A stretch of 64,000 nucleotides of DNA, taken from Sycobia sp. Sy_11. Its lineage: Eukaryota; Arthropoda; Insecta; Hymenoptera; Epichrysomallidae. Within the stretch, counting starts at the first letter, position 1, and each line of letters starts with the position of its first letter. Positions 44,116 to 54,740 of this stretch are shown one piece after another. The DNA lies in NCBI GenBank assembly GCA_018907035.1, contig JACCIC010000135.1, positions 1,047,001-1,111,000 on the forward strand, given 5' to 3'. The position numbers were made by a program, and so were the translations under genes. The notes beneath the pieces are model-generated. The model did not search any database, was not told where the DNA came from, and worked only from the letters and a program-made list of their open reading frames with translations.

Positions 44116-45539
44116 GGCATCTATATTCAATAATAAAATCCAATTATACCAAGAAAAAGCTTTTTATTATGTTAACCTACCTGCTCCTGTTCGTGGGACT
44201 AGTATCGACCCTGAATAAAGTTTTTGAGTAATTCTTCAAATAGAAGCTATTAATTCGTCTAAATTATCTGAAGTTACTTTAAATAAATATTGCTTGCTGA
44301 ATATTTGATCAGTCTTAATTTAGTCAAATGATCCTTTTAAAAGTGTAATCAGAACTTACAAGTTTAAGATTTGTATCCGATGAATATCTAGTAAGAAATA
44401 TTAAACCGCCTTCATACGACAAACATCTTAACTTTTGTGCATTCAATAACTGCTTTCACTGATTGTCATAGCAGGTACCTCATTATGAGAAAACTATTTT
44501 TGTCCTACAAAAAAATAAATGCGACCTTCAAATGATTCACCTTTTCTGCACTGACAAGTAAAACAGTATGCTTTCGAAAAAAAACTCTATCAAATGGAAT
44601 ATTATTATTTTCAATATTTTGACGAATTCTTACTTGCAGACAGAGTTGGACTAGTCAAAGTCTTTAAACTTCCAGCAATGAAATGAAAATTTGATAAAAA
44701 ATTTTATATGTATTAACTACACACTAAAGTTCAGTTGGAGAATTCGTTTTATTTATTTGCTAATTGTGTACTTAATAAAGCCCTTTTTCTAAAATATAAT
44801 CTTGTAGTAGCTTATTTCGCCTTTTATCACGAAATTTGTTTTTTCTTTTTGTGTAATAACTCTGACATATAACTCCAACATATGAAAAAATCATAATTTT
44901 TAAAAAAATTAATTAGAATATATTATTTGTGCATTAGTACTAATTGTACTAATATTTTATATTTACAATATATGCAAGTATAAACTTTTATCTTTTTGCT
45001 TGATGGTTAAGCATTCAAAATTCAATTAATAGTTTCCAAAAGTCTGTAAAGAAAGAAATGCGTGTACACTTATATGATTAAGTAAATGTGTTGAAAATAT
45101 ATTTTTTATACAAGTTAGCAAGCATGATATTATTGCTTACATCAAAAATTACATAAGAACAATATACTTAAGATAATAACAGAGTTTGCTTATGGAATAT
45201 AGCCGTCTATATTCAAACTGCACAGAAAGGAGGTGCTGCAATTTGTATATCACGAACACCATGTATAACTATGTAGCAAGCTTTCGTCGCATTTCATGCG
45301 CGTAAGCAATAACGAAATTTAAAAAAATTATAAGTTATTCGAACAATAATTATGGTACGTAAATATTTTTTATATTAATAGATAAAAAAATTATAGTGAG
45401 TTAATATGAAATACTTCTGAATCTTAAATATCAATCCATACTAAATTCCAATCTCCACACTTGTAACTATTTTTATTAACTAATAATGTTTTTCAATTCC
45501 ACATATACTTATCATAATACAAAAAATAATAATGAATTA
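44116..45539. other. AT-rich intronic spacer, nothing recognised
   Basis: About 1.4 kb without credible ORFs or repeats. Confidence 0.5.
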
Positions 45540-45960
45540 AAAATTGCATTTCATTGTCTTCGTTCATATTGTTGAAATCATTCATATGATCCACAAATTC
45601 TCGCACTTCTTGAACATGTCAGAAGTGCGTATCAATAAGGTCGTGCTGCATTCTGAGTAGGTGGTAATCAGAAGGCGCTATGTCCGGCGAGTCGGCTGAG
45701 TGCGGCAACACTTCCCATTCGAGCTCCAACAGGATGTTTTTGACGGCTGTCGTAACATGTGGTCAAATGTTGTCATGCAAGAAAATGACTGCGCCTATTG
45801 TTCGCGATTGCTGATCTATGTTCGATCAATTTATTTTGCAAATCATTTAGTTACATTTATATGCCTTAGCAATAACTGTTTCATTCGGTTTTGGCAGCTC
45901 GTATTACAGTATGCTGCACTGTTTAGCAGAATGACCAATAGGTAAGGGAGCATATTTATT
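45540..45960 (-). mobile_element. Mariner C-terminal half remnant
   Basis: The minus strand, across frameshifts, reads FLHDNI(stop)PHVTTAVKN, ILLELEWEVLPHSADSPDIA, PSDYHLL and LIDTHF...EVREFVDHM. These are the second and third catalytic blocks and the C-terminal helix of a mariner. Upstream text up to 45960 is a degenerate KPNETV...-type region. It lies in the RecQ5-like intron. Confidence 0.75.
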
Positions 45961-48529
45961 TGAGTTGCATAGCAAAACTCCTTCCAAGTTTCTTTTAGGG
46001 AAGTCGATAAAAACCATCATTTCCTAGGACCGTATGTCAGATCACATGAGTGCATTGAAGGATGAACATTTTCAAAATAAACACAGTCTTGCTTTGAAAA
46101 AATAACAAAATGAATGATTTTTCTCGATCTTTGTACCAAGAAAAGATTATTTTGAGAGCAAGAAAAATCCTGCCTTTTAGCCGTGAAACCAGTAATTTAG
46201 ATTTGTCTTCGGACAAGCCTATATTTCAAACTAAGTCATTTAGTGCAACTGAAGCAAAACGAATCAGACAAGAATTAGAATCGTCGCAATCATAAGTATC
46301 ATTATTAACTGCAGATTTTTAGAGATTTCTTTTTTAAACACCTATACTAGTATTAACATTTTCTTTTCAACTACGAAGATTAGAAGAAATATCGTTAATT
46401 CCATCATCAAAAGTGTCGTGACACTTGATACATTTGGATAAACTTAGTAGTTTCAGTTAAACCAAAATAAGCAATCATCGTGAATGGTTCCTGCTGTAAC
46501 ATTGCTACTGTCAAAGACATGTATATATCGGTGCCTGTGACATTATTCTAACGTGTTCAAGTGCCAATACTTGATTTACAAGCTGTGTGTGGAACTCATG
46601 GTTTATCTTGACTTAAAATTGCCATATTGAAATATTTTTTTAAAACTGTTTGGCACATTCTATGTTATAAATTTTGCTTTGAAAAGCTAAACTGAATCAT
46701 TTGAACATCTAAGAATTATATTTTTTAATATTACGTTCTTCATTATGTAATATTTTTATTTGAACATGAGTTGTTTTGCATTAGATATGTCCATATATGT
46801 TTCTATCGTTAAATTGTTTTTTTTGCAGCAGTCTATTTTGTACGTGTGCATTAAGGATTCCAATGATAATGATGTTTGATAAACCTCTTTTCCTAAGATT
46901 CAAGTTCATATTGTATTAATAATTTTTAAAAAAGTTGTGAGGAAATTTTCATTAGTCTTTTGCGCTCTGGAAAAAAGATATGTCTTTTGACAGACTGTTT
47001 GAGGAGTTGATAAACTTTGTCGAGGTTTTTCTTATGTTGATCAACCAAATCAAAAGTGTCAAATTCTTCTATTAGATTTCGGACAGTTATGTATGAAGAA
47101 GAACAACAGCACAGTTTGCAGATCTTCACAATGATCAGGGTGTACTACTGACAGCCGAATCTGCTCGTATTCGTAACTTACATTAGATCTTCAATAAAAT
47201 ATCGCCCACCTTTTCGAAAACATTTTTTAACTTTCTTAATAAAATAAATAAAGATATTTTCTTTCATATAGGTGCTGTACTTCAACTTGAGCTTAACTCA
47301 CTTAGATCGAAGTTTGAATTAATGTAATTTCTCCTCTTAGTTGTACCTTCTTTCGATTGATATAATTCAACAAATAATAACGATTTATGAAAAAAACTTG
47401 AATTTTTTTAACATGGCCGTTAAGATTCAAGAACAAATAATATAATAAAACTATGTATAATTAAAACTTGAACTAAAACTAAAATTAAAACTAGAACCTC
47501 TACTCTAGCTATTGGATCATAGGATTATATTGTTGCAATACGCTAACAGAACAAATTATAAGAACTTCAAATTTATCTTATTAGTCCCAGTTGTTGATTA
47601 TAATCATACAGGCCAAAAAAAAATGTTTTCCAAAAATCAGAGTACAATTTACGTTAGAAGTTTGGTATGCTGAAATGAAATCTGACAAAAAAATGTTCCT
47701 TTACGTCAGATGTTCTTCACATATTTTGGTCTATATATGCAAAAAAACTTTTTTTTTAGCTCGTATAAGATTATTTAATTATATTTTTATATAATTTTTT
47801 AGATTTTATTGTGCCTAAAAATGTACAGAAAATTTATGTCTTTATCTTTTTAATACTCATGAGTTTCTGAAACTGTATAATATTCTATATATGTAGTATT
47901 TACACAAATATTAAGAATGGAACACTACTGACTGTATGAGAAATATACATTTACATATTTTCCATTTGGTTAATGTCAACCAAATAAAGAATAGAGCGGC
48001 TAAGATCAAAATTCCAATCACTTAATAAGGTACATAACATTGATGCAATAATATCTCGCAATTTATGTACAGCTACTATCACTATTAGAATGACGTAGCT
48101 AAGATTTTTTATTGTTAGCTTACCAACGTAAGCGTAAGCCCTTTATTGTTCAGATGCACTTGCAATGCATTGGAGTCCGTTATGAAAAAATGCACTTCAC
48201 ATTATGGGAGGTTAGCTACTTAGCTTGCTATTAAAATTAATTCAATCCAATTTTGATAACAGAAATCATTTTTTTATAGACCCAACATATTCACTGAGAT
48301 AAAAGACTATGTCGATCGATATTACTTTGTTGGAATGTCTTTTGTGTGTTTTTGAAGGTTAATTTCAATAAAAAAAATTTACGTATATACCAAATCATAG
48401 AAATGTATACATTGCTGGCGATATTTAATAGTGAAACTAGAAAATTTCAACTTACACAGGTAATTAGTATTATATTATTTTACAAAGACTGTAAAACTGA
48501 TAAAAAGTGTAATTTTAATTTATACATAC
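45961..48529. other. Intronic spacer; two unassigned short ORFs
   Basis: No element recognised in about 2.6 kb. A plus-strand ORF at 46110-46295 begins in a good context (caaaATGAATG) and is hydrophilic (ILPFSRETSNLDLSSDKPIF). A minus-strand ORF at 46926-47129 has an LCCCSSSY segment and a basic C-terminus. Neither can be assigned. A micro-exon of the RecQ5-like gene might hide here, since about ten residues seem to be missing between its first two exons. Confidence 0.4.
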
Positions 48530-48772
48530 TCTAATTTGAAAAAGCTTTGGCTCATATCTTTAAATAAGTTTTTTTTAATTTCTGCATGAATCATGTCCAA
48601 TTCATCATAAATTCTCAGAGTTTTGTTTTTTAGCGACATTATATAATATCTATTCAGCTCGTCTAAATTAACATATATTCTACAAAAAGACATTTTAGAA
48701 TCATGTCCAGCTCTTCCTGATTCTTGATAATAATTTCCAAGGTTGGTAAAACTATTCCAATGGACTACAAAT
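48530..48772 (-). CDS. RecQ5-like helicase, exon with helicase motif VI
   Basis: A 243-nt minus-strand exon: acceptor CATTTTTTTCAG ending at 48773, donor GTATGT at 48529-48524. After one carried-over base it reads FVVHWNSFTNLGNYYQESGR, AGHDSKMSFCRIYVNLDELN and then a charged helical segment ending SQSFFKL. VVHW...YYQESGRAG is the motif V-VI region of RecQ helicases, most like RecQ5. The canonical second Arg of QESGRAGRD is His here. It ends two bases into a codon, matching the phase of 38182-38367. The preceding motif exons (expected to end with a VDKANVR-like segment) were not found to the right. Confidence 0.82.
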
Positions 48773-48997
48773 CTGAAAAAAATGCAAATAAGTAAATTGA
48801 TTCGTTAATATTGTTTAAGAATATAATATATTTGTTCAAAATAGCGAGAATAAAATAAAATCTTTCTTAGCTATACCAGATTCATATGACTTGTTATGAT
48901 AACTCTCATATTAAAGTACCCGTTTAATTAATATATTTTTATGATACTATTAACAGCTTTTCTACTGCAGTTTTAGTAAATGTCCTTTTGATTTTCG

Positions 48998-49105
48998 AAC
49001 ATCGAAGTTGACCAGATGTTGAATAAATAATTAATATCTTTTTGTGATATCATTGCCAGCTTTTTAGTTCTTAAACAATTTCAACATCTGGTCAACTTCG
49101 ATGTT
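48998..49105. repeat. Perfect 26-bp inverted repeat
   Basis: Bases 48998-49023 are the exact reverse complement of 49080-49105, with a 56-nt spacer. A hammerhead-like motif follows 26 bp downstream (49131-49167), so this may be part of another PLE-like terminus. No protein remnant is adjacent. Confidence 0.95.
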
Positions 49106-49130
49106 TAATTGTTTATTATATTTACGACAT

Positions 49131-49167
49131 ACTTGAAAGAGGTACCGTAAATCGGACCAAAACGTCG
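49131..49167 (+). other. Hammerhead-like hairpin motif
   Basis: Reads CTTGAAAGA, then GGTACCG (49141-49147), loop TAAAT, CGGACC (49153-49158), then AAAACGTCGC. The stem pairs over six positions with one bulged A. The arrangement of box, stem II and (G)AAA-CGTC recalls the PLE-associated hammerhead cores elsewhere in the window. The first box is degenerate (TTGAAAGA), so activity is unlikely. Confidence 0.35.
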
Positions 49168-49217
49168 CAAAAATAAAATAAGTTTAGACATCAGTAACCA
49201 CCATTTTCATTCTATTA

Positions 49218-50371
49218 TCAGGTATGTGAATAAGTCTTTCCCGTTTTTTTCAAATTTTGAGCCTTTATTGTGAAAAAATGGTTACAAATGAATTATTGAA
49301 AGTATTGGCCATCGCTAGCTACAACTTTTTCCCATCTTTCTGGCAACATACGAATCCCGTTGCGAAAAAATTCGACCGGTTTGGCCTCTATCCAGTCATC
49401 CACCCATTTTTTGGCTTCCTCGTAGGAATGGAAGTGCTGGTCAGCCAGGCCATGCGTCATCGATCTGAAGAGATGGTAATCAGACGGAGCAACGTCTGGA
49501 CTATACGGCGGGTGGGGTAGGACTTCCCATTTGAGCGTTTCTAAGTATGTTTTCACCGGCGGTGCAACATGTGGGCGAGCATTGTCATGTTGCAAAATAA
49601 CTTTGTCGTGCCTGTCGGAGTATTGTGGCCGTTTTTCTCGCAGTGCGCGGCTCAAACGCATCAATTGTCGTCGATAGACCTCGCCTGTGATCCTTTCATT
49701 CGGTTTCAGAAGCTCGTAGTAAACCACACCTAGCTGGTCCCACCATATACAGAGCATGAGCTTGGCGCCATGAATATTTGGCTTGGCCGTCGATGATGAT
49801 GCATGGCCGGGTAGTCCCCATGATTTTCTTCGCTTCGGATTATCGTAACGTATCCACTTTTCATCGCCAGTCACGATACGATGCAGAAAACCCTTTCTTT
49901 TATGTCGCTGAAGCAGCTGTTCGCAAGTGAAAAAACGCCGTTCGACGTCTCTCAGCTTCAGTTCGTACGGCACCCAATTTCCTTGCTTTTGGATCATTCC
50001 CATGGCTTTTAAACGCTTGGAAATGGTTGTTCGGTCAACTCCCAATGCTTCAGCGAGGGATCGTGCTTGAATCATCGACACAACCTTCTCCATAAGCCTC
50101 CTGAAGCAATCGATGCGTCTCGGCAGCAGATTTCTTTAAATTGAACCAATAAAGTGAAACTTCCCGCAAATGACGTCGACTCGGCTCAAATTTCGACATT
50201 TTCACGATATCAAAAATTTATGATGCGAAAAAATTTTAACTAATGTGTTAGTATGGAATTGTTGACATATGAATAAGCTTTGATTATGACATATGTAACC
50301 ATTGAATACTCGCACAGTATTGTTGGCGCCATCTCTTACAAAAAACGGGAAAGACTTATTCACACTCCTAA
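49218..50371 (-). mobile_element. Mariner copy 2, both ends present, DNA-binding region deleted
   Basis: The termini tcaggtatgtgaataagtct (49218) and the reverse of ttaggagtgtgaataagtct (ending 50371) are flanked by TA. The minus-strand start near 50200 reads MSKFEPSRRHLREVSLYWFN and runs to LLQEAYGEG. A deletion of about 55 codons with an out-of-frame filler then leads into SLAEALGVDRTTISKRLKAM. The catalytic part (49293-50093) is open and complete: VTGDEKW, LQHDNARPH, VAPSDYHLF, and the C-terminus LPERWEKVVASDGQYF. Differences from copy 1 at 24320 amount to about five substitutions over some 750 bp. Length 1154 bp. Confidence 0.95.
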
Positions 50372-52139
50372 TAATTATTGAAAGTATTAGTTTGTTAAAT
50401 AGATTACGCAGAGGATAAATATAATTACACGGGTAAAATTTACACATTAGGAAACAGTTTTTTTATAAAGAAGGTTTAATGCAATCGTTATCAATTACAT
50501 TTATTACAGCATTGCATTTATTAAAGAACAAACGAGGAATGGAAAAAAACTTTGTTTTTATTTTTTGAAAATAGATTGACGATTGTGCGCTGGTGTGAAG
50601 TTAATCTACAAAAACACGGTAACTACTGTGGACATAATCTAATTTACATATAATTTATTGGTGAATCTTATCTGTGAGTTCGGTAGAAGTGTTTGTAAAA
50701 AGACAATAATTTTCACTATGTTTCAGCCATTTTTGCATTAATAATTCAATTTTGCAGCACAAAAATCGAAAACAATTAGGTTTACAGACAATATTTCATG
50801 TATAAAAAAATCGTAAAAATTTCAGGTCAATTGGACAAGTAATTTTCGTAGTTGCCAATTTTGAACATGTTATTTTCAACAAACCATATATAAAGTTTTG
50901 AAGATCGAAAAATGGTACTGGTACTTATGATTGAATAAAAGATTCCAGAGGTATATAGTAGGTCTTTAACCTCTTCTATATGCTGTTGTTGATATTTTGT
51001 AGCTCTCTGTGAGCGTTACGGGCTTCTTTGCTGGTTTCATCGGTCCGATCGTCTTGCCTCTTAATTCTTTCGGAGTCCTTTAATCTACCATCGATTATGT
51101 CTTCCATGGCATTTGTTATTCTTTAGATTATAGCCAGACCTTCAACAAATACTCCAGAAACATCATGAGCTGAAATCTCAACTATTTACTCCGAAATGAG
51201 ACTTCTTAGGTACTAGGCGCGTACTATACCGTACTGAAACTTTCATTTTGCTAAAATATCTCTTTTCATGCCATCTACGTTATCGATATTATGCCGGACG
51301 GCAAGTCCATTGTGTGTAGATATTTACTTTTTGATCTGTGCGTCATTATTTTTAACAAATGTTTTTTATTTATCTTTACTCCATATTTCTCCTCGGATTT
51401 CTTACAAATTTTGCGCATAGAGTCCATTACCATTTACCTGATCATTCTTTCTTTATTTTTTGCGCAATCTTCCTCATGTTCCTCATACTAGATACGATAT
51501 TTTTGGATATTCAACTGATTTTTTGCGCCTAGATTGAAAATAAGAACAGTATTTAACAACTTAGTCTACTACTTTTTAGTGTATATTCAATCAAAATAGT
51601 CACTCTAAAGAGAGATTGAAAGCCGCTGTTTCTCTAGCTTCCATCACCGAACGCTTTGAAATCCAAAAGAAACTGTTCATGTTTTTCATTTTCAAATTTC
51701 TCTTATACTGTGGATTTCTTGCAGCAAGAATCGAAAACAGATGAACTAGCCACACGGAAATAATCAAAAATGCGACCGTAGAATGTTTGAGAATTACTTT
51801 TATAGATATCCATAAAATTAACAAATCAATTAATATTATTTTTTCTCACACAAAATAACGCATCAGAAATATTACACGTTTATTTATTTCATAGTCTGTA
51901 GTCCAGAATTATAAGTGGTCAGCAACATCGACACATAACTACGAGCTTGAACAACAAACCTAGCCTCGGTTTCTTGTTTGTTAAAAACGCACATGTTGAT
52001 TACAACTACGACAATATAAGATATCAGATAGAGCATTAAACACGCTAAAAAACTCAATAATGCGATATATAAGTCATAATGGTCGACACGTCAGAACAGT
52101 CAGCTGTAGTAATCTTACAATCTTTATACTATAATATAT
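50372..52139. other. AT-rich spacer, nothing assigned
   Basis: About 1.8 kb. Near 50990-51140 the minus strand has a charged open stretch (MEDIIDGRLKDSERIKRQDD) that could be a LINE ORF1 or gag relic. The minus ORF at 51600-51824 is unassigned. Missing upstream exons of the RecQ5-like gene were looked for here and not found. Confidence 0.45.
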
Positions 52140-52420
52140 TATACTAATATAATGGCAGTCAGATTATCCTTGTTTATAATTATCCGCCAATCATTTGAAA
52201 TATAAATTACTACTAAGAATAAAATTAAATTAGGTTCAAAATTAAAAATAATGAAAATAATAAAAATTTACTATATTCTATGTTATCATCGATCTGATCA
52301 TTAATTCTACGTTATCAAATGACAACCTCGATGTCTCAACCACTTCAAATTTAAATTTACCTTCGATGTCCGACATTCCAAACCACTACAGTTCATTTAA
52401 AACTAAAATGAAAACCTAGA
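52140..52420 (-). repeat. PLE terminal repeat, degenerate
   Basis: atggcagtcagattatcctt at 52153 and ataattatccgcc at 52180 match the 7845-7900 and 38600-38640 blocks. On the minus strand 52400-52365 reads ATGAACTGTAGTGGTTTGGAATGTCGGACA, a decayed version of the hammerhead-like region. Confidence 0.55.
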
Positions 52421-52549
52421 ATGCTACTATATATACCCTATCATTACTGTAAATTAATTTATATAATATTTATAGAACCTCCAAGCCTCTTGATCTTAAG
52501 TGTAAAACAAAATTTTTAATATATAATTTTATATTAATAAAGAATGATC

Positions 52550-53060
52550 AATGTTGTCCAATTTACTTAATTCTAACATTAAATTTACATTATTACGACT
52601 TATTAAAATATAAATACTTTCCAGGGTTTCAATTTTATATCTACTTTTAATTTCTTCTTCTGAATTATTTACATTTTCAAAATCGAAAAAATGAAACGAG
52701 CTGAACTATATTCATTCGGTATTATGTAACATGCGTGCTTCGTAAGCTATACTGATGCTCATGCATTATTTGTTTTGTGTATCTACCCTTTTTTTAATGC
52801 AATATTTGTCACAATCTTTCAAATTTATTTTATATACTACTTCTGCTTTTAAACATTTATGATCCCTATCTTTACAATTAATAAATACATTTCTTATATA
52901 TTATTATTATTTTTAAAGTAAACTTGAATCTCACGTTTTTTGAAATTACTTCTAATTCTGGCAAACCTTCTATATATGGTAATACTATGTTTATTATGTT
53001 TTCATCCTTTCGTGCAGAAGCACCTGAACTTACAAAATCGAAATCTGAGTTCATTTCTCA
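52550..53060 (-). pseudogene. Penelope-like element GIY-YIG endonuclease, degenerate
   Basis: On the minus strand, across frameshifts: LKDRDHKCLKAEVVYKINLK, DCDKYCIKK (CYIG degraded), a HEHQYSLRSTHVT-like block, then FHFFDFENVNNSEEEIKSRY and KIETLESIYILISRNNVNLM. It parallels the copy at 38942-39259 domain for domain. Upstream near 52900-53000 lies the GLPELEVISK...-like linker and a PYIEG-like segment. 5' truncated and inactive. Confidence 0.75.
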
Positions 53061-53289
53061 CTTATTATATTGAATAAAATTTTTTCTTTTAAACGATACG
53101 CAACAAACAGATCTAAAACTATTTTTGCCTTTCGGTTACAACATTTTTACACCAAAAATATACGTGATTCTGTCGAGCAACAGGACCACACTGACCTTTA
53201 TGTTCATAGTCGGTCCCGTAGCGCATGCTGTCTCTATCGACCCATGATATCACGAATGTATATATATATGTGTACATTGTGTGTCATGT

Positions 53290-54740
53290 GAACCCATGGA
53301 TTCAATTTTAAGACATTTATAGGCATAATACAAGAAAAATGTTATCATATAAAAGATTTTCGAGATAAAGGGGAATATCTTTTGATCTATTTAGTTTAAA
53401 CCTCCAACTTCGTTTTCAAGGTAATTTGAAGGTCAAAGTGTTTTTTTAATGGGAACCCCTATTTTTGGTAAATTTTACGTCGAAAATGATACTTTATATT
53501 TTTCTTAAGCTTTAAGATTGTTTTAAGGTCAAAATGTATGAAATACTTTGCTTGCTATTTGCTAGAATTCTCAGAAGAAATAATTGTATTAAGTTTACTT
53601 TAATAAGTAATATACAACCCCAATGTATTAACAACCTTAATAATATTGACCTTCCAAAGGTTGTCCTTACTTTTAGCGTTCCCCATTAACAATGACGTGG
53701 ACGTAGTATATTCTGTTTCCGTTGGGCTGCTTAATTAGAGTGAGTCCCCTTAGCTCCCACGATGATTTGCTTGATAAGCATCAATGCCCTTTCCTCTCAA
53801 GATGGGGCGCTTCATTCGTATGAATCCCCTTAGTTCTCATAAATTCCGCAATTGTTATAACTATGCCCAGATAAAACGCTCCAAGTTTTTAATATTAGTT
53901 TCATGACATAAATTTTTATATGTTTCAAAATCATGCATGAAATTCCAATTATAAAGTACACTTGTCTGTAGACAAAAGTTATATTAGAAAAAAAAAATTT
54001 GTATAATTTTTTTTAAATAAGTAATATCTAAAAATTTTTTTTGACATTTGTAAGTTATGCAAAGTTGATTGAAAATCGGTTTGGTTTTTCGAATAATTAT
54101 GAAAGAAAATAAATCGAAGTATTTGTGATTTTTCATATAAATTTTGATCATAACTGACTATCAACCTACAGAGATTATTGACATGATATTAGATTTAGAA
54201 GAAAGTCATAACAACTATACAGCTGCAGCAACACATTATGCTCAATAATTTTGGAATTGATAAGAAGCTTAACTTAAAAAACTCGTAATGATAATTTTTT
54301 TCGCCAACGACAGTATTGAGGATATGGCGACAACGATGCCCGCGTTCTGACTATTTTATCAATTGTTTACATGGATCCCTATATCTTGGACAAATCGAAA
54401 GAGAAGGAGAATTCCTTAAAAGTACTGTTTTTAGAATTTTAAGAGTCTCTAACTACCATTACTTAACTAGTTTATAACTACCATTGAAATAGTATTTTGC
54501 ATGTAAAATTTCGCGCTCATTCTGAATGCAATGTCAAAAGTACGGGTTTCCATTTAAAAAAATAATTTGACCTTCAATTGACTATGAAAATGAAGTTCAA
54601 GTTCAAAACTAATTAGACCAAAGAATGTTCTCTTTGACCTGAATATCTTTTGTATGACCATTTTTTTTGTATTAACAAACTAATGTTTTAAAATTAGATC
54701 GATAGATTAAAATGGGACATCGTGTATACATACACATACA
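53290..54740. mobile_element. DNA transposon with long (about 200-250 bp) imperfect inverted repeats
   Basis: The left arm (53290-53545) and the reverse complement of the right arm (54480-54740) share blocks in the same order: atTTTAAaACATT, aAAAATGgTcATA, AAAAGATaTTC, TTTTGaTCTAaTTAGTTT, CaACTTCgTTTTCAaGGT, TTGAAGGTCAAA...TTTTTTTaAATGGgAACCC. Between them is transposase-like coding text at 54180-54480. Terminal duplications are unclear: the left end is in a TA-rich stretch, and the right end is near the acacgatgtcccatttta word read on the minus strand. Confidence 0.65.
54180..54480 (+). pseudogene. Transposase N-terminal helix-turn-helix remnant
   Basis: The plus strand reads MILDLEESHNNYTAAATHYA, then after frame changes NDSIEDMATTMPAF and MDPYILDKSKEKE (ST)RQIERE-like text, with STVFRILRVSNYHYLTSL last. 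This is the N-terminal DNA-binding part of a family of arthropod IS630/Tc1-mariner-type transposases that begin with a NYxAAxxxYAxRFP motif. The catalytic domain is absent. It sits inside the long-inverted-repeat element and probably belongs to it. Confidence 0.55.

Noticed and set aside
46926..47129. Minus-strand ORF with LCCCSSS considered as a RecQ5 continuation
   Set aside because: It lies between exons of the gene but has no zinc-module spacing and no consistent splice sites. The real zinc exon is at 38182-38367.
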